Source of the DNA: Alistipes sp. An66
Lineage (GTDB): Bacteria; Bacteroidota; Bacteroidia; Bacteroidales; Rikenellaceae
Length of the DNA: 64,000 nucleotides
Reading direction: 5' to 3'
Assembly: GCF_002161445.1 (NCBI RefSeq)
Contig: NZ_NFHT01000007.1
Span: forward strand, 83,024 to 147,023
Shown here: positions 34,765 to 42,309 of the stretch, piece after piece
Layout of the letters: each line of letters begins with the position of its first letter
Position numbering within the stretch: the stretch's first letter is position 1
Translations under genes and position numbers: made by a program
The notes under the pieces: model-generated
What the model saw: the letters and a program-made list of their open reading frames with translations, nothing else
The model's database searches: none
Told to the model about the DNA's origin: nothing

Positions 34765-35199
34765 TTAGGGTCGCCAGAAAACGATGTCGTCCGGCACACC
34801 CAGTTCTTTCCGCATCACGTCAAAGTCCTCTTTTCCGAAGGCCCCGAATTTGTTTTCCTGCGCCTCCCACGCCTCTTGTGCATTGTTCACGGGGATGATG
34901 TAATATTCGGTGACACTCCGATCATAGCGCGGCAAGGGGATACCCGTAGTGTCCCTCAAAGCGCGGTATGCCTTGACAAGAATAAAGTCATCGTCATACC
35001 CCACTTCATAAACTCCCGCCCCGGTTATTCCCGTATAGGGAGCCTCCACATCTCCCTGCCGATGATAACACACATCCATATCCTCCCTGGTATCGACCGC
35101 TATCAGGTAGTAGTTTCCGACCAGATGCCGTTCATATACGAAGCCGCAACCCGACAGCAGGGGCAACAACAAGACGAGGAGCGGGACAACGAGTTTCAT
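34765..35199 (-). CDS. Small lipoprotein of unknown function
   Basis: About 144 residues from MKLVVPLLVLLLPLLSGC; the cysteine near residue 18 makes a good lipobox. In-frame codons upstream run into a tandem repeat and are not protein-like. The mature domain begins FVYERHLVGNYYLIAVD and continues with tyrosine/aspartate-rich strands (DDDFILVKAYRAL, VTEYYIIPVNN), resembling DUF3997-like small lipoproteins, though I am not sure of that. It is convergent with the malic enzyme gene. Two 19-base direct repeats lie directly upstream of its start, a likely regulatory site. Confidence 0.72.
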   Translation of the reverse strand: MKLVVPLLVLLLPLLSGCGFVYERHLVGNYYLIAVDTREDMDVCYHRQGDVEAPYTGITGAGVYEVGYDDDFILVKAYRALRDTTGIPLPRYDRSVTEYYIIPVNNAQEAWEAQENKFGAFGKEDFDVMRKELGVPDDIVFWRP

Positions 35200-35209
35200 G
35201 CGCACTATT

Positions 35210-35251
35210 TTTATGAAAAGGGAGAGCCCCAGTTTATGAAAAGGGAGAGCC
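35210..35251 (-). repeat. Two 19-bp direct repeats upstream of the lipoprotein gene
   Basis: Identical 19-base copies at 35210-35228 and 35233-35251, period 23 (about two helix turns). They end 11 bases before the start codon of the leftward lipoprotein gene. A partial third match (AGGGAGAG) is at about 35263. The geometry suits a dimeric regulator binding site. Confidence 0.65.
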
Positions 35252-35362
35252 TCCATGCATCAAGGGAGAGAACGCGGATGCCATTCCGCCGGGACAGGGG
35301 TGGCGGAGCGGCGGCAGGGACGGAGCATCGGGCTTCACCACGGAAGGGACAGCACAAACATC

Positions 35363-36379
35363 CTATGCGAAGAGGGCGGCAAACTCCGCGGGCGCCATTT
35401 TCCGGACCTCGCAGTCGCCGATGCCCACGGGCAGGACGATCCGCAGCATGCCGTCCTCGTTTTTCTTGTCCTTTCCGACTTCCTTCAAGAGGCGTTTTAT
35501 CTCCACGGGCGGCGTGAGGTCGAACCCCAGGCGCGAAAGTACCTCCGCGATGCGCTGCCGCTCCTCCTCCTTCAACACGCCGAGCTTCACGGCCGCGCCG
35601 GCGATCAGCGCCGTACCGACCGCGACGGCTTCGCCGTGGTTCATGCGGTTCGAGGACTTCTCGATGGCGTGGGCCAGCGTATGCCCGAGGTTGAGCTTGC
35701 GGCGCTCGCCGGACTCCTTCTCGTCGTACTCCACGATATCGGCCTTGACGCGGATGGCTGCCGAGATGACATCCGAAAGCAGGTCGGTATCGGTGCGGAG
35801 CGTCTCGAACGAGGTCTGTTCAATGCGCCCGAAGAGGTCGGCATCGGCGATGATCGCGGCCTTGACCACCTCGGCGAGCCCGGCGCGGAATTCGCGGTCG
35901 GGCAGCGAGCGCAGCAGCGAGGGGTCGCAGACGACGAACTGCGGCTGGGTGAAGGTCCCGGCCATGTTCTTGTAACCGTCGACATTCACGCCGTTCTTGC
36001 CGCCGACCGAGGCGTCGACCTGTCCCAGCAGGGTCGTGGAGATGAATCCGAACGGCAGCCCGCGCATGTAGGTCGAGGCGGCGAACCCGGCGACGTCGGT
36101 GACGATTCCGCCGCCGATTCCGAGCACGAAGGTCGAGCGGTCGACGCCGAGTTCGATGAAGCGGCGGTAGAGGGTCTCGACGGTCTGCAAGGTCTTGATG
36201 CTCTCGCCCGTACCGATCAGCACGGAGTCGTATTTGGCCAGCAGCGGGTGGTAGAGGCGGTCGATGGTGGCGTCGGAGACGACGACGACGCGCCCCTGCG
36301 GGAGGAGTTCCGGCAATATCTCGGCGGCCGAACCGATGTAGACCTCGCTCTGTTGGCGGACGTTGAATGCGGGTTTCAT
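35363..36379 (-). CDS. aroB: 3-dehydroquinate synthase
   Basis: Converts DAHP to 3-dehydroquinate, step two of the shikimate pathway, using NAD and a divalent metal. The 338 residues show the NAD-binding GIGGGIVTDVAGFAASTYMRG, the TTLLGQVDASVGGKNGVN signature with the catalytic lysine, the metal-ligand region EFRAGLAEVVK, and LNLGHTLAHAIE with the ligand histidines. The protein is at the short end of the family range. It is divergent from typA; each has its own -7 box. No other aromatic pathway gene is adjacent. Confidence 0.96.
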   Translation of the reverse strand: MKPAFNVRQQSEVYIGSAAEILPELLPQGRVVVVSDATIDRLYHPLLAKYDSVLIGTGESIKTLQTVETLYRRFIELGVDRSTFVLGIGGGIVTDVAGFAASTYMRGLPFGFISTTLLGQVDASVGGKNGVNVDGYKNMAGTFTQPQFVVCDPSLLRSLPDREFRAGLAEVVKAAIIADADLFGRIEQTSFETLRTDTDLLSDVISAAIRVKADIVEYDEKESGERRKLNLGHTLAHAIEKSSNRMNHGEAVAVGTALIAGAAVKLGVLKEEERQRIAEVLSRLGFDLTPPVEIKRLLKEVGKDKKNEDGMLRIVLPVGIGDCEVRKMAPAEFAALFA

Positions 36380-36403
36380 TATTTAACTTTTTTAAGAAGT
36401 AAG

Positions 36404-36411
36404 CAAATGTA
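36404..36411 (-). promoter_or_regulatory. aroB -7 box
   Basis: TACATTTG on the minus strand, about 24 bases upstream of the aroB ATG. No clear -33 element. Confidence 0.5.
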
Positions 36412-36433
36412 GTATATTTTCCGGAGAAATTGT

Positions 36434-36441
36434 TACCTTTG
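36434..36441 (+). promoter_or_regulatory. typA -7 box
   Basis: TACCTTTG, 19 bases before the typA ATG, within the short divergent region shared with aroB. Confidence 0.5.
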
Positions 36442-36460
36442 CACGACAAAATACATATTT

Positions 36461-38260
36461 ATGCAAAAACTGCGCAACATTGCGATCATCGCCCACGTCG
36501 ACCACGGGAAGACGACGCTCGTCGACAAGATGATTCTCGCGGGGCACATCCTGCGCGACAACCAGCAGACGGGCGACCTGATTCTGGACAACAACGATCT
36601 GGAACGCGAACGGGGGATCACGATCCTCTCGAAGAACGTCTCGGTGATCTACAAGGACTACAAGATCAACATCATCGACACGCCGGGCCACGCCGATTTC
36701 GGCGGCGAGGTGGAGCGCGTGCTGAACATGTGCGACGGGGTGCTGCTGCTGGTGGACGCTTTCGAAGGGACGATGCCGCAGACGCGCTTCGTGTTGCAGA
36801 AGGCGCTGGCGCTGGGCAAGAAGCCCATCGTGGTGGTCAACAAGGTGGACAAGCCGAACTGCCGTCCGGAGGTGGTCAACGAGCAGGTCTTCGACCTGAT
36901 GTTCTCGCTCAACGCCACCGAAGAGCAGCTGGACTACAAGACGATCTACGGCTCGGCCAAGCAGGGATGGATGTCGCACAAGTGGAACGAACGCACGGAC
37001 TCGATCGTGCCGCTGCTCGACGCGATCATCGACGAGATCCCCGAGCCGGCGCAGGTCGAGGGGACGCCGCAGATGCTCATCACGTCGCTCGAATACTCCT
37101 CCTACACGGGGCGCATCGCCGTGGGGAAGGTGACGCGCGGTTCGTTGAAGGCGGGCCAGAACGTCACGCTGGCCAAGCGCGACGGCGTGACGATGCAGAA
37201 GACGAAGATCCGCGACCTGATGGTCTTCGAGGGTCTGGGCAAGAAGAAGGTCGAGGAGGTTCCGTGCGGGGAGATCTGCGCGATCATGGGCATCGAGGGG
37301 TTCGAGATCGGCGACACGATCTGCGACTACGAGAACCCGGAGCCGCTGCCGCCGATCGCCATCGACGAGCCGACGATGTCGATGCTCTTCACGATCAACA
37401 ACTCGCCGTTCTTCGGCAAGGACGGCAAATACGTCACCTCGCGCCACATCAAGGAGCGTCTGGACCGCGAATTGGAGAAGAACCTCGCGCTGCGCGTGAC
37501 GCCGGGGCCGTCGGCCGACTCGTTCATCGTCTACGGACGCGGCGTGCTGCACCTCTCGGTGCTCATCGAGACGATGCGCCGCGAGGGCTACGAGTTGCAG
37601 GTGGGCCAGCCGCACGTGATCATCAAGGAGATCGGCGGCAAGAAGTGCGAGCCGATCGAGGAGATGACCGTGGACTGCCCGGACGAGTGCTCGGGAACGG
37701 TCATCGACCTGGTGACGCGCCGCAAGGGGACGCTCACGAACATGGCTTCGGACGGCGAGCGCACGCGGCTGGAATTCGACATTCCGTCGCGGGGCATCAT
37801 CGGGCTGCGCTCGAACATGCTCACGGCGACGGCCGGCGAGGCGATCATGACGCACCGCCTGAAAGATTTCGAGCCGTGGGTCGGCGAGATCGAGATGCGG
37901 ACCAACGGTTCGATCATCTCGGGCGAGACGGGCACGGCCTACGCCTACTCGATCGACAAGTTGCAGGACCGCGGGCGCTTCTTCATCAGCCCGATGGAGC
38001 AGGTCTACGAGGGACAGGTCATCGGCGAGCACACGCGGCAGAACGACATCACGGTGAACGTCACCAAGTCGAAGCAGCTGACCAACATGCGGGCCTCGGG
38101 TTCGGACGACAAGGCGGTGATCGTGCCGCCGAAGATCTTCACGCTCGAAGAGGCGCTGGAATACATCCAGGACGACGAATACGTGGAGGTTACGCCGCAC
38201 GCCATGCGTCTGCGGAAGATCCTGCTGAACGAGAACGACCGCAAGCGCGCGGCCAAATAG
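36461..38260 (+). CDS. typA: Translational GTPase TypA/BipA
   Basis: Ribosome-binding GTPase of the EF-G family, involved in ribosome assembly and stress or low-temperature adaptation. The 599 residues have G1 AHVDHGKTT (11-19), G2 RERGITI, G3 [17 protein letters not shown]4 [11 protein letters not shown], then EF-G-like domains II, III and V and the TypA-specific C-terminal domain ([15 protein letters not shown] ... [18 protein letters not shown]). The length is typical. A small membrane protein gene follows 22 bases later and is probably cotranscribed. Confidence 0.97.
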   Translation: MQKLRNIAIIAHVDHGKTTLVDKMILAGHILRDNQQTGDLILDNNDLERERGITILSKNVSVIYKDYKINIIDTPGHADFGGEVERVLNMCDGVLLLVDAFEGTMPQTRFVLQKALALGKKPIVVVNKVDKPNCRPEVVNEQVFDLMFSLNATEEQLDYKTIYGSAKQGWMSHKWNERTDSIVPLLDAIIDEIPEPAQVEGTPQMLITSLEYSSYTGRIAVGKVTRGSLKAGQNVTLAKRDGVTMQKTKIRDLMVFEGLGKKKVEEVPCGEICAIMGIEGFEIGDTICDYENPEPLPPIAIDEPTMSMLFTINNSPFFGKDGKYVTSRHIKERLDRELEKNLALRVTPGPSADSFIVYGRGVLHLSVLIETMRREGYELQVGQPHVIIKEIGGKKCEPIEEMTVDCPDECSGTVIDLVTRRKGTLTNMASDGERTRLEFDIPSRGIIGLRSNMLTATAGEAIMTHRLKDFEPWVGEIEMRTNGSIISGETGTAYAYSIDKLQDRGRFFISPMEQVYEGQVIGEHTRQNDITVNVTKSKQLTNMRASGSDDKAVIVPPKIFTLEEALEYIQDDEYVEVTPHAMRLRKILLNENDRKRAAK

Positions 38261-38282
38261 CGACCGGGGAGGGGTTGGAACG

Positions 38283-38597
38283 ATGAACCATTTCACGCTG
38301 TCGCTCGCCACGGGAGCCATTGCCGGCGCGGTGGCCGTCCTGCCGATGGTGGCCCGCAAGGCCTCGGTCCGGAACTGCTGTGCGGTCTTCCTGGCCTACC
38401 TCTTCGCCGGGGTGATCGTCTTTTACAGCGACCTGCCCTACCTGCCCTGGTGGGCCGACGGCATGGGCGTGGCGCTGATGCTCACGATCCCCTCGGCGAC
38501 GATCGGCTCGGGCAAGGAGAACCGGCTGATCCCGATGCTGCTCAACGCCGTGCTGCTGGGCTTCCTCCTCAGCGTCGCGGAGCACTACCTGGGATAG
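38283..38597 (+). CDS. Small membrane protein of unknown function
   Basis: A 104-residue protein with three predicted membrane helices (about 5-24, 34-50 and 63-98, the last possibly split). A short loop YLPWWADGMG connects the second and third. No family is recognised. A GGGGAGGGG stretch lies just before the ATG and may act as ribosome-binding site. It follows typA closely and is followed by a strong terminator, so it is probably the last gene of a typA operon. Confidence 0.75.
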   Translation: MNHFTLSLATGAIAGAVAVLPMVARKASVRNCCAVFLAYLFAGVIVFYSDLPYLPWWADGMGVALMLTIPSATIGSGKENRLIPMLLNAVLLGFLLSVAEHYLG

Positions 38598-38616
38598 CGG
38601 GAGGGGTGATGCGGAT

Positions 38617-38656
38617 AAACACAAAAGAACGGACTTCGGCCCGTTCTTTGTGTTTT
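38617..38656 (+). terminator. Terminator after the typA operon
   Basis: A stem of about 14 bp (one bulged A) around an ACTTCGGC loop, ending in GTTTTC. Its right arm overlaps the first copy of the 41-bp tandem repeat. Confidence 0.8.
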
Positions 38657-38730
38657 CATGCTGTTTTGCGACATACGAAGTATTTTTTTTGTGTTTCCAT
38701 GCAGTATTGCGGCATCCGAAGCGTTTTTTT
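38649..38730 (+). repeat. Imperfect 41-bp tandem repeat upstream of a lipoprotein gene
   Basis: Two adjacent copies (38649-38689 and 38690-38730), each starting TGTGTTT and ending in a run of seven or eight T, roughly 80% identical by eye. They fill the region just upstream of the DUF4377-like lipoprotein gene. Confidence 0.7.
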
Positions 38731-38763
38731 CATGAAAACCTCACACTCAAAAAACCAGGAACC

Positions 38764-39405
38764 ATGAAACGACTTCTTCTTTTCCTGTTGCTGCCCTTCA
38801 CGCTGGGCTCCTGCGACAACGACGACGAATCCCGTACCGAGATCTGGACCATCGCGCCCGAGAAAGGCGTGGCGGGCATCACCATGGGCTTCGGGCACGT
38901 CCCGGCCTACATCGTCCGCAAGGGCGAGAACGCCTCGTGGACGACCACGGCGGCCCGGATCGAGGGCTTCACCTTCGAGCGGGGTATCCAGACGACCCTG
39001 CGCGTAAGGATCGACCCGATCGCCAACCCGCCTGCCGATGCGTCGGACAAGCGCTATACGATGGAGGAGCTGCTTTCGCGCACTCCCGCCGAGATGCCGG
39101 TCGACCCGCTGACGCTCAGCCCCGAATGCGAGGTGCTCGTCGCCTCCGGGCGTCCCGCCGGAGAAGCGTCCGCCTACTGGATCCGGGACTTGCGCTACGG
39201 AGAGGATGCGCTGTGGCAAATTTTCCCGTGGGAGATCGAGGGGTTCGGCTTCACGCCCGGGCACGAATATCGGCTGCGGATCCAGCCCGTCGCCCTCTTC
39301 GACGAAAGCGCCGCGGCCGACGACGAGAATGGCTGGCGGGTCAAATACCGGTTGAAGGAGACGCTTTCGGACGAAGAGAAGGAATCCGAAGGGCTTCCGG
39401 AGTAA
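38764..39405 (+). CDS. DUF4377-like lipoprotein
   Basis: About 213 residues from MKRLLLFLLLPFTLGSC, with the lipobox cysteine at residue 17; the frame extends upstream only through the tandem repeat. The mature part seems to hold two related beta units: a WTTTAARIEGFTFERGIQTTLRVRI segment and, about 90 residues later, LWQIFPWEIEGFGFTPGHEYRLRI, the pattern of DUF4377 domains in Bacteroidota lipoproteins. Function unknown. The C-terminus is acidic. It is convergent with a ybaN-like gene. Confidence 0.78.
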   Translation: MKRLLLFLLLPFTLGSCDNDDESRTEIWTIAPEKGVAGITMGFGHVPAYIVRKGENASWTTTAARIEGFTFERGIQTTLRVRIDPIANPPADASDKRYTMEELLSRTPAEMPVDPLTLSPECEVLVASGRPAGEASAYWIRDLRYGEDALWQIFPWEIEGFGFTPGHEYRLRIQPVALFDESAAADDENGWRVKYRLKETLSDEEKESEGLPE

Positions 39406-39465
39406 ATCTCTCGGGAAAAGGCGGCCGAAGCACGGTTTGCCGCCATGTTCCGAGACGACCGTTCC

Positions 39466-39834
39466 CTACTCTTTCCGCAGGGTTGCGAACGAGAGGATGT
39501 GCCATGTGACGCCGACGGCCACGGCCAACAGGGCCAGCTGCGCCCACCACCACGCGTTCACGACGAAGAAGATGCAGTAGAGCAGCGTGGCCCAGAGCAG
39601 CATGACGGAGAGGATCTTGGCATGGAGCGGGATGGCGCGGTTTTCGCGGAAGTTGCGGATGTAGGGTCCCAGCCGTCGGTGTGCCAGCAGCCAGGCGTAG
39701 AGCCTCGGGGAGGAGCGCACCCAAAGCGCCGCGGCCAGCAGCAGGAAGGGCGTGGTGGGAAGCAGCGGCACGAAGATGCCGACCAGTCCCAGCAGGAGCG
39801 ACAGCGCTCCGAGCACGACGAACAGTGTTTTCAC
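39466..39834 (-). CDS. YbaN/DUF454 family inner-membrane protein
   Basis: A 122-residue membrane protein of the YbaN (DUF454) family, function unknown. Three hydrophobic segments; the family signature GIFVPLLPTTPFLLLAAALWVRSSPRLYAWLL occupies residues about 19-50. I start it at the GTG at 39834 (read VKTLFVVLGALSLLLG), because that is the conserved N-terminus and lies exactly four bases after a TATTTTTG box; the upstream ATG at 39882 would place the promoter inside the gene. Confidence 0.85.
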   Translation of the reverse strand: MKTLFVVLGALSLLLGLVGIFVPLLPTTPFLLLAAALWVRSSPRLYAWLLAHRRLGPYIRNFRENRAIPLHAKILSVMLLWATLLYCIFFVVNAWWWAQLALLAVAVGVTWHILSFATLRKE

Positions 39835-39838
39835 GACG

Positions 39839-39846
39839 CAAAAATA
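39839..39846 (-). promoter_or_regulatory. ybaN-like gene -7 box, four bases before a GTG start
   Basis: TATTTTTG on the minus strand, then CGTC, then GTG. Same spacing as uvrB and ruvB. Confidence 0.55.
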
Positions 39847-39975
39847 GGAAAAGGAGCGTGCCGCAGCAAACGAAAAAGGCACTTTTCGGGGGTCATTTCG
39901 TTCCGAAAGTCTTCGAATTTCAGCCTAAAAGTCAAATTTTACCGTTTCGGAACACGCCCGGAGCGATATTTTCGT

Positions 39976-39983
39976 TAACTTTG
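39976..39983 (+). promoter_or_regulatory. rpiB -7 box
   Basis: TAACTTTG, 30 bases upstream of the rpiB ATG, giving an ordinary short leader. Confidence 0.5.
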
Positions 39984-40013
39984 TCGGAAAGAGAACCAAA
40001 AACACGAGATACG

Positions 40014-40457
40014 ATGAGCAAAATCGGTATTGCCTGCGATCATGCCGGCTATGAAATGAAGGAATTTCTGGTAGGCTACCTCGACGCGATGGGCCACGAG
40101 GTGCTGGATTTCGGAACACATTCGCCCGAAAGCGTCGACTATCCCGACTATGCGCACCCGCTGGCCGAAGCCGTGGAGAAGGGTGAAGTGGCATTGGGCG
40201 TGGCGTTGTGCGGCTCGGGCGAAGGGATGGCCATCACGCTGAACAAGCACCGGGGTATCCGGGCGGGTCTCTGCTGGGATCCGGAAATCGCGACGCTGAT
40301 CCGACGCCACAACGATGCGAACGTGATCGTCTTCCCGGCGCGGTTCATCACCAACGACGAAGCGGTGCAGATGCTCGATGCATTCTTTGCGGCGCAGTTC
40401 GAGGGGGGCCGCCACGCCAACCGGATCGCCAAGATTCCGGTTCCGGACGAGAAATAA
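40014..40457 (+). CDS. rpiB: Ribose-5-phosphate isomerase B
   Basis: Interconverts ribose 5-phosphate and ribulose 5-phosphate. The 147 residues carry the RpiB/LacAB motifs: IACDHAGYEMKEFL at the N-terminus, YPDYAHPLAEAV, the active-site cysteine in GVALCGSGEGMAI, and ARFITNDEAVQMLDAFF. The ATG at 40014 is the conserved start; the longer upstream frame is not coding. Together with rpe elsewhere in the window it serves the non-oxidative pentose phosphate pathway. It is convergent with ispE. Confidence 0.96.
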   Translation: MSKIGIACDHAGYEMKEFLVGYLDAMGHEVLDFGTHSPESVDYPDYAHPLAEAVEKGEVALGVALCGSGEGMAITLNKHRGIRAGLCWDPEIATLIRRHNDANVIVFPARFITNDEAVQMLDAFFAAQFEGGRHANRIAKIPVPDEK

Positions 40458-40470
40458 AAAATAAGAAGAA

Positions 40471-41283
40471 TCAGATCTCGAAGACGAAGGGCGAGAGGGC
40501 TTTCAGCTCCTCGCCTTTTCCGTGCCCGGCGAAGAGTCCGAAGAGGGCCGAGCCGCTTCCGGACATCGAGGCATAGAGCGCCCCGGCGGCAAGCAGTTGC
40601 TCCTTGACAGCCCGGATCGCGGGGTGCGCCGCGAAGACCGACTCCTCGAAATCGTTGGTCACCACGCCCTGCCACTCCCCGACGGGACGCCGCAAACGTT
40701 CGGACAACGGCACCTCCGGCACCCGGGGCCGCACGCCGGCATAGGCCTCACGGGTCGAGACGCTCTCGGCGGGTTTCACCACCACGAGCGTCATGCCGCT
40801 CAAATCCAGCGGGAAAGACTCCATCACTTCACCCCGTCCGGTACATAATTGCGGCGTGTTCCTCACGAAGAAGGCCGTATCGCTTCCCAATTCGGCGGCG
40901 CGGGCGATCAGCTCCTTCTCGGAGAGCCCCAGCGCGAAGAGTTCGTCGAGCGCCAGCACCACCGCCGTGGCGTCGGACGATCCGCCGCCCAGCCCGGCCC
41001 CGAAGGGCACGCGCTTCACCAGCCGGATCCGCACCCCGTCCACGCCGTAGCGGTCGTGCATCAGGCGGAAGGCTTTCAGGCAAATGTTGTCCTCGGCCGC
41101 ACAATCCACAGCGAGCCCCTCGGCGCGGAACGCCACGCCCGGAGCGTCGGTGCGCACGACCTCCACGTCGTCATACAGCCCCCGCACGGGGAACATCACG
41201 GTTTCCAGATCGTGGTAGCCGTCGGCCCGGCGGCACAGGATGTCCAGACCCAAATTTATTTTGCAGTTTGCCCGTAGAATCAT
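40471..41283 (-). CDS. ispE: 4-diphosphocytidyl-2-C-methyl-D-erythritol kinase
   Basis: GHMP kinase that phosphorylates CDP-methylerythritol in the MEP pathway of isoprenoid synthesis. The 270 residues begin RANCKINLGLDILCRRADGYHDLETV, the IspE signature with the catalytic lysine, followed by the glycine-rich ATP loop VPFGAGLGGGSSDATAV near residues 91-107 and the C-terminal SMSGSGSALFGLF. The start codon lies four bases after a TATCTTTG box and only 34 bases from the divergent GSCFA gene. Confidence 0.96.
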   Translation of the reverse strand: MILRANCKINLGLDILCRRADGYHDLETVMFPVRGLYDDVEVVRTDAPGVAFRAEGLAVDCAAEDNICLKAFRLMHDRYGVDGVRIRLVKRVPFGAGLGGGSSDATAVVLALDELFALGLSEKELIARAAELGSDTAFFVRNTPQLCTGRGEVMESFPLDLSGMTLVVVKPAESVSTREAYAGVRPRVPEVPLSERLRRPVGEWQGVVTNDFEESVFAAHPAIRAVKEQLLAAGALYASMSGSGSALFGLFAGHGKGEELKALSPFVFEI

Positions 41284-41287
41284 ACCA

Positions 41288-41295
41288 CAAAGATA
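41288..41295 (-). promoter_or_regulatory. ispE -7 box, four bases before the start codon
   Basis: TATCTTTG on the minus strand, then TGGT, then ATG. Confidence 0.6.
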
Positions 41296-41305
41296 GGAAT
41301 TTTTC

Positions 41306-41313
41306 TATTTTTG
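41306..41313 (+). promoter_or_regulatory. GSCFA gene -7 box, four bases before the start codon
   Basis: TATTTTTG, then CCGT, then ATG at 41318. Only ten bases separate it from the ispE box on the other strand. Confidence 0.6.
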
Positions 41314-41317
41314 CCGT

Positions 41318-42283
41318 ATGAAATTCCGTACCGAAATCGAACCGGCGCCGCGCTCCGTGCGCATCGGATACGACAACCGCATCCTGACCCTCGGGTCGTG
41401 CTTCGCCGCCCACATCGCCGGACGGCTCGCCGCCGCGAAGTTCCGCGTCATTGAAAATCCCTCGGGGATCCTCTTCAACCCGCTCTCGATCGCGGCGGCG
41501 ATCCGCAGCTATGCCGCCCCCGCAGCCGTCACCCGCGAAGAGCTGGGCTTCGACGGCGAAGTGTGGTATCACTTCGGGTTCCACGGCGACTTCTCGGCCC
41601 CGACGGCCGACGAAGCCCTGCGCCGCATGAACGCCGCCCGGCAGGCCGGCGCCGCGGCGCTCCGCACGGCCGACCGCATGATCCTCACCCTCGGCACGGC
41701 GTGGGTCTACGAACGCGGAGGGGAGGTCGTCGCCAACTGCCACCGTCGTCCCGCCGCCGAATTTACGAGACGGCGGCTGGATGTCGAGGAGATCGTCGAG
41801 ACCATTGCCGCACTCCTCGAAGGACCCCTCGCCGGGAAACAGATCCTGCTGACGGTCAGCCCCGTACGGCACCTCGGCGACGGACTCGAAGGGAATGCCG
41901 TCAGCAAGGCCACGCTGCGTCTGGCCGTCGAAGAGTTGAAGCAAAGCTTCCGGTGCGTCGACTATTTCCCTGCCTTCGAGATCCTTACCGACGATCTGCG
42001 CGACTACCGCTTCTATGCCGGCGATCTGGTCCACCCCGCCCCGCAGGCCATCGCCTATGTCTGGGAGAAGTTCGTCCAGACAGCGCTCGACGACCGCGCC
42101 CGGCAGCTGCTTCCCGAAGTCGAGGCGATCGTCGCCGCTGCCGCACACCGGCCCCGAAACCCGCACGGCGAGGCCCACCGCGCCTTCTGCCGCCGACAGC
42201 TCGAACGCATTGAGGCCATCCCTGAGGTCGATTTTCAGCGGGAAAGCACGCTTTTCCGACAATGTATCGAAATAAATTCGTAA
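41318..42283 (+). CDS. GSCFA domain protein (SGNH-hydrolase-like)
   Basis: A 321-residue cytoplasmic protein named for its motif GSCFA, here at residues 26-30 (ILTLGSCFAAHIAG). The family is a Bacteroidota-rich branch related to SGNH/GDSL esterases, with the GSC cysteine in the place of the catalytic serine block; a later TVSPVRHLGDG and HPAPQAIAYVWEKF carry further conserved residues. The substrate is unknown. It starts a rightward operon: a PafA-like protein, SufE, a MIP18 protein and DUF2851 follow with short gaps. The mRNA is probably leaderless. Confidence 0.88.
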   Translation: MKFRTEIEPAPRSVRIGYDNRILTLGSCFAAHIAGRLAAAKFRVIENPSGILFNPLSIAAAIRSYAAPAAVTREELGFDGEVWYHFGFHGDFSAPTADEALRRMNAARQAGAAALRTADRMILTLGTAWVYERGGEVVANCHRRPAAEFTRRRLDVEEIVETIAALLEGPLAGKQILLTVSPVRHLGDGLEGNAVSKATLRLAVEELKQSFRCVDYFPAFEILTDDLRDYRFYAGDLVHPAPQAIAYVWEKFVQTALDDRARQLLPEVEAIVAAAAHRPRNPHGEAHRAFCRRQLERIEAIPEVDFQRESTLFRQCIEINS

Positions 42284-42309
42284 ATTTGCGCGCCATTGAC
42301 ACCGCAACG

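Noticed and set aside
39681..40013. Long N-terminal extension of rpiB
   Set aside because: The extra codons are antisense to the ybaN-like gene and include the rpiB promoter; the family N-terminus begins at 40014.
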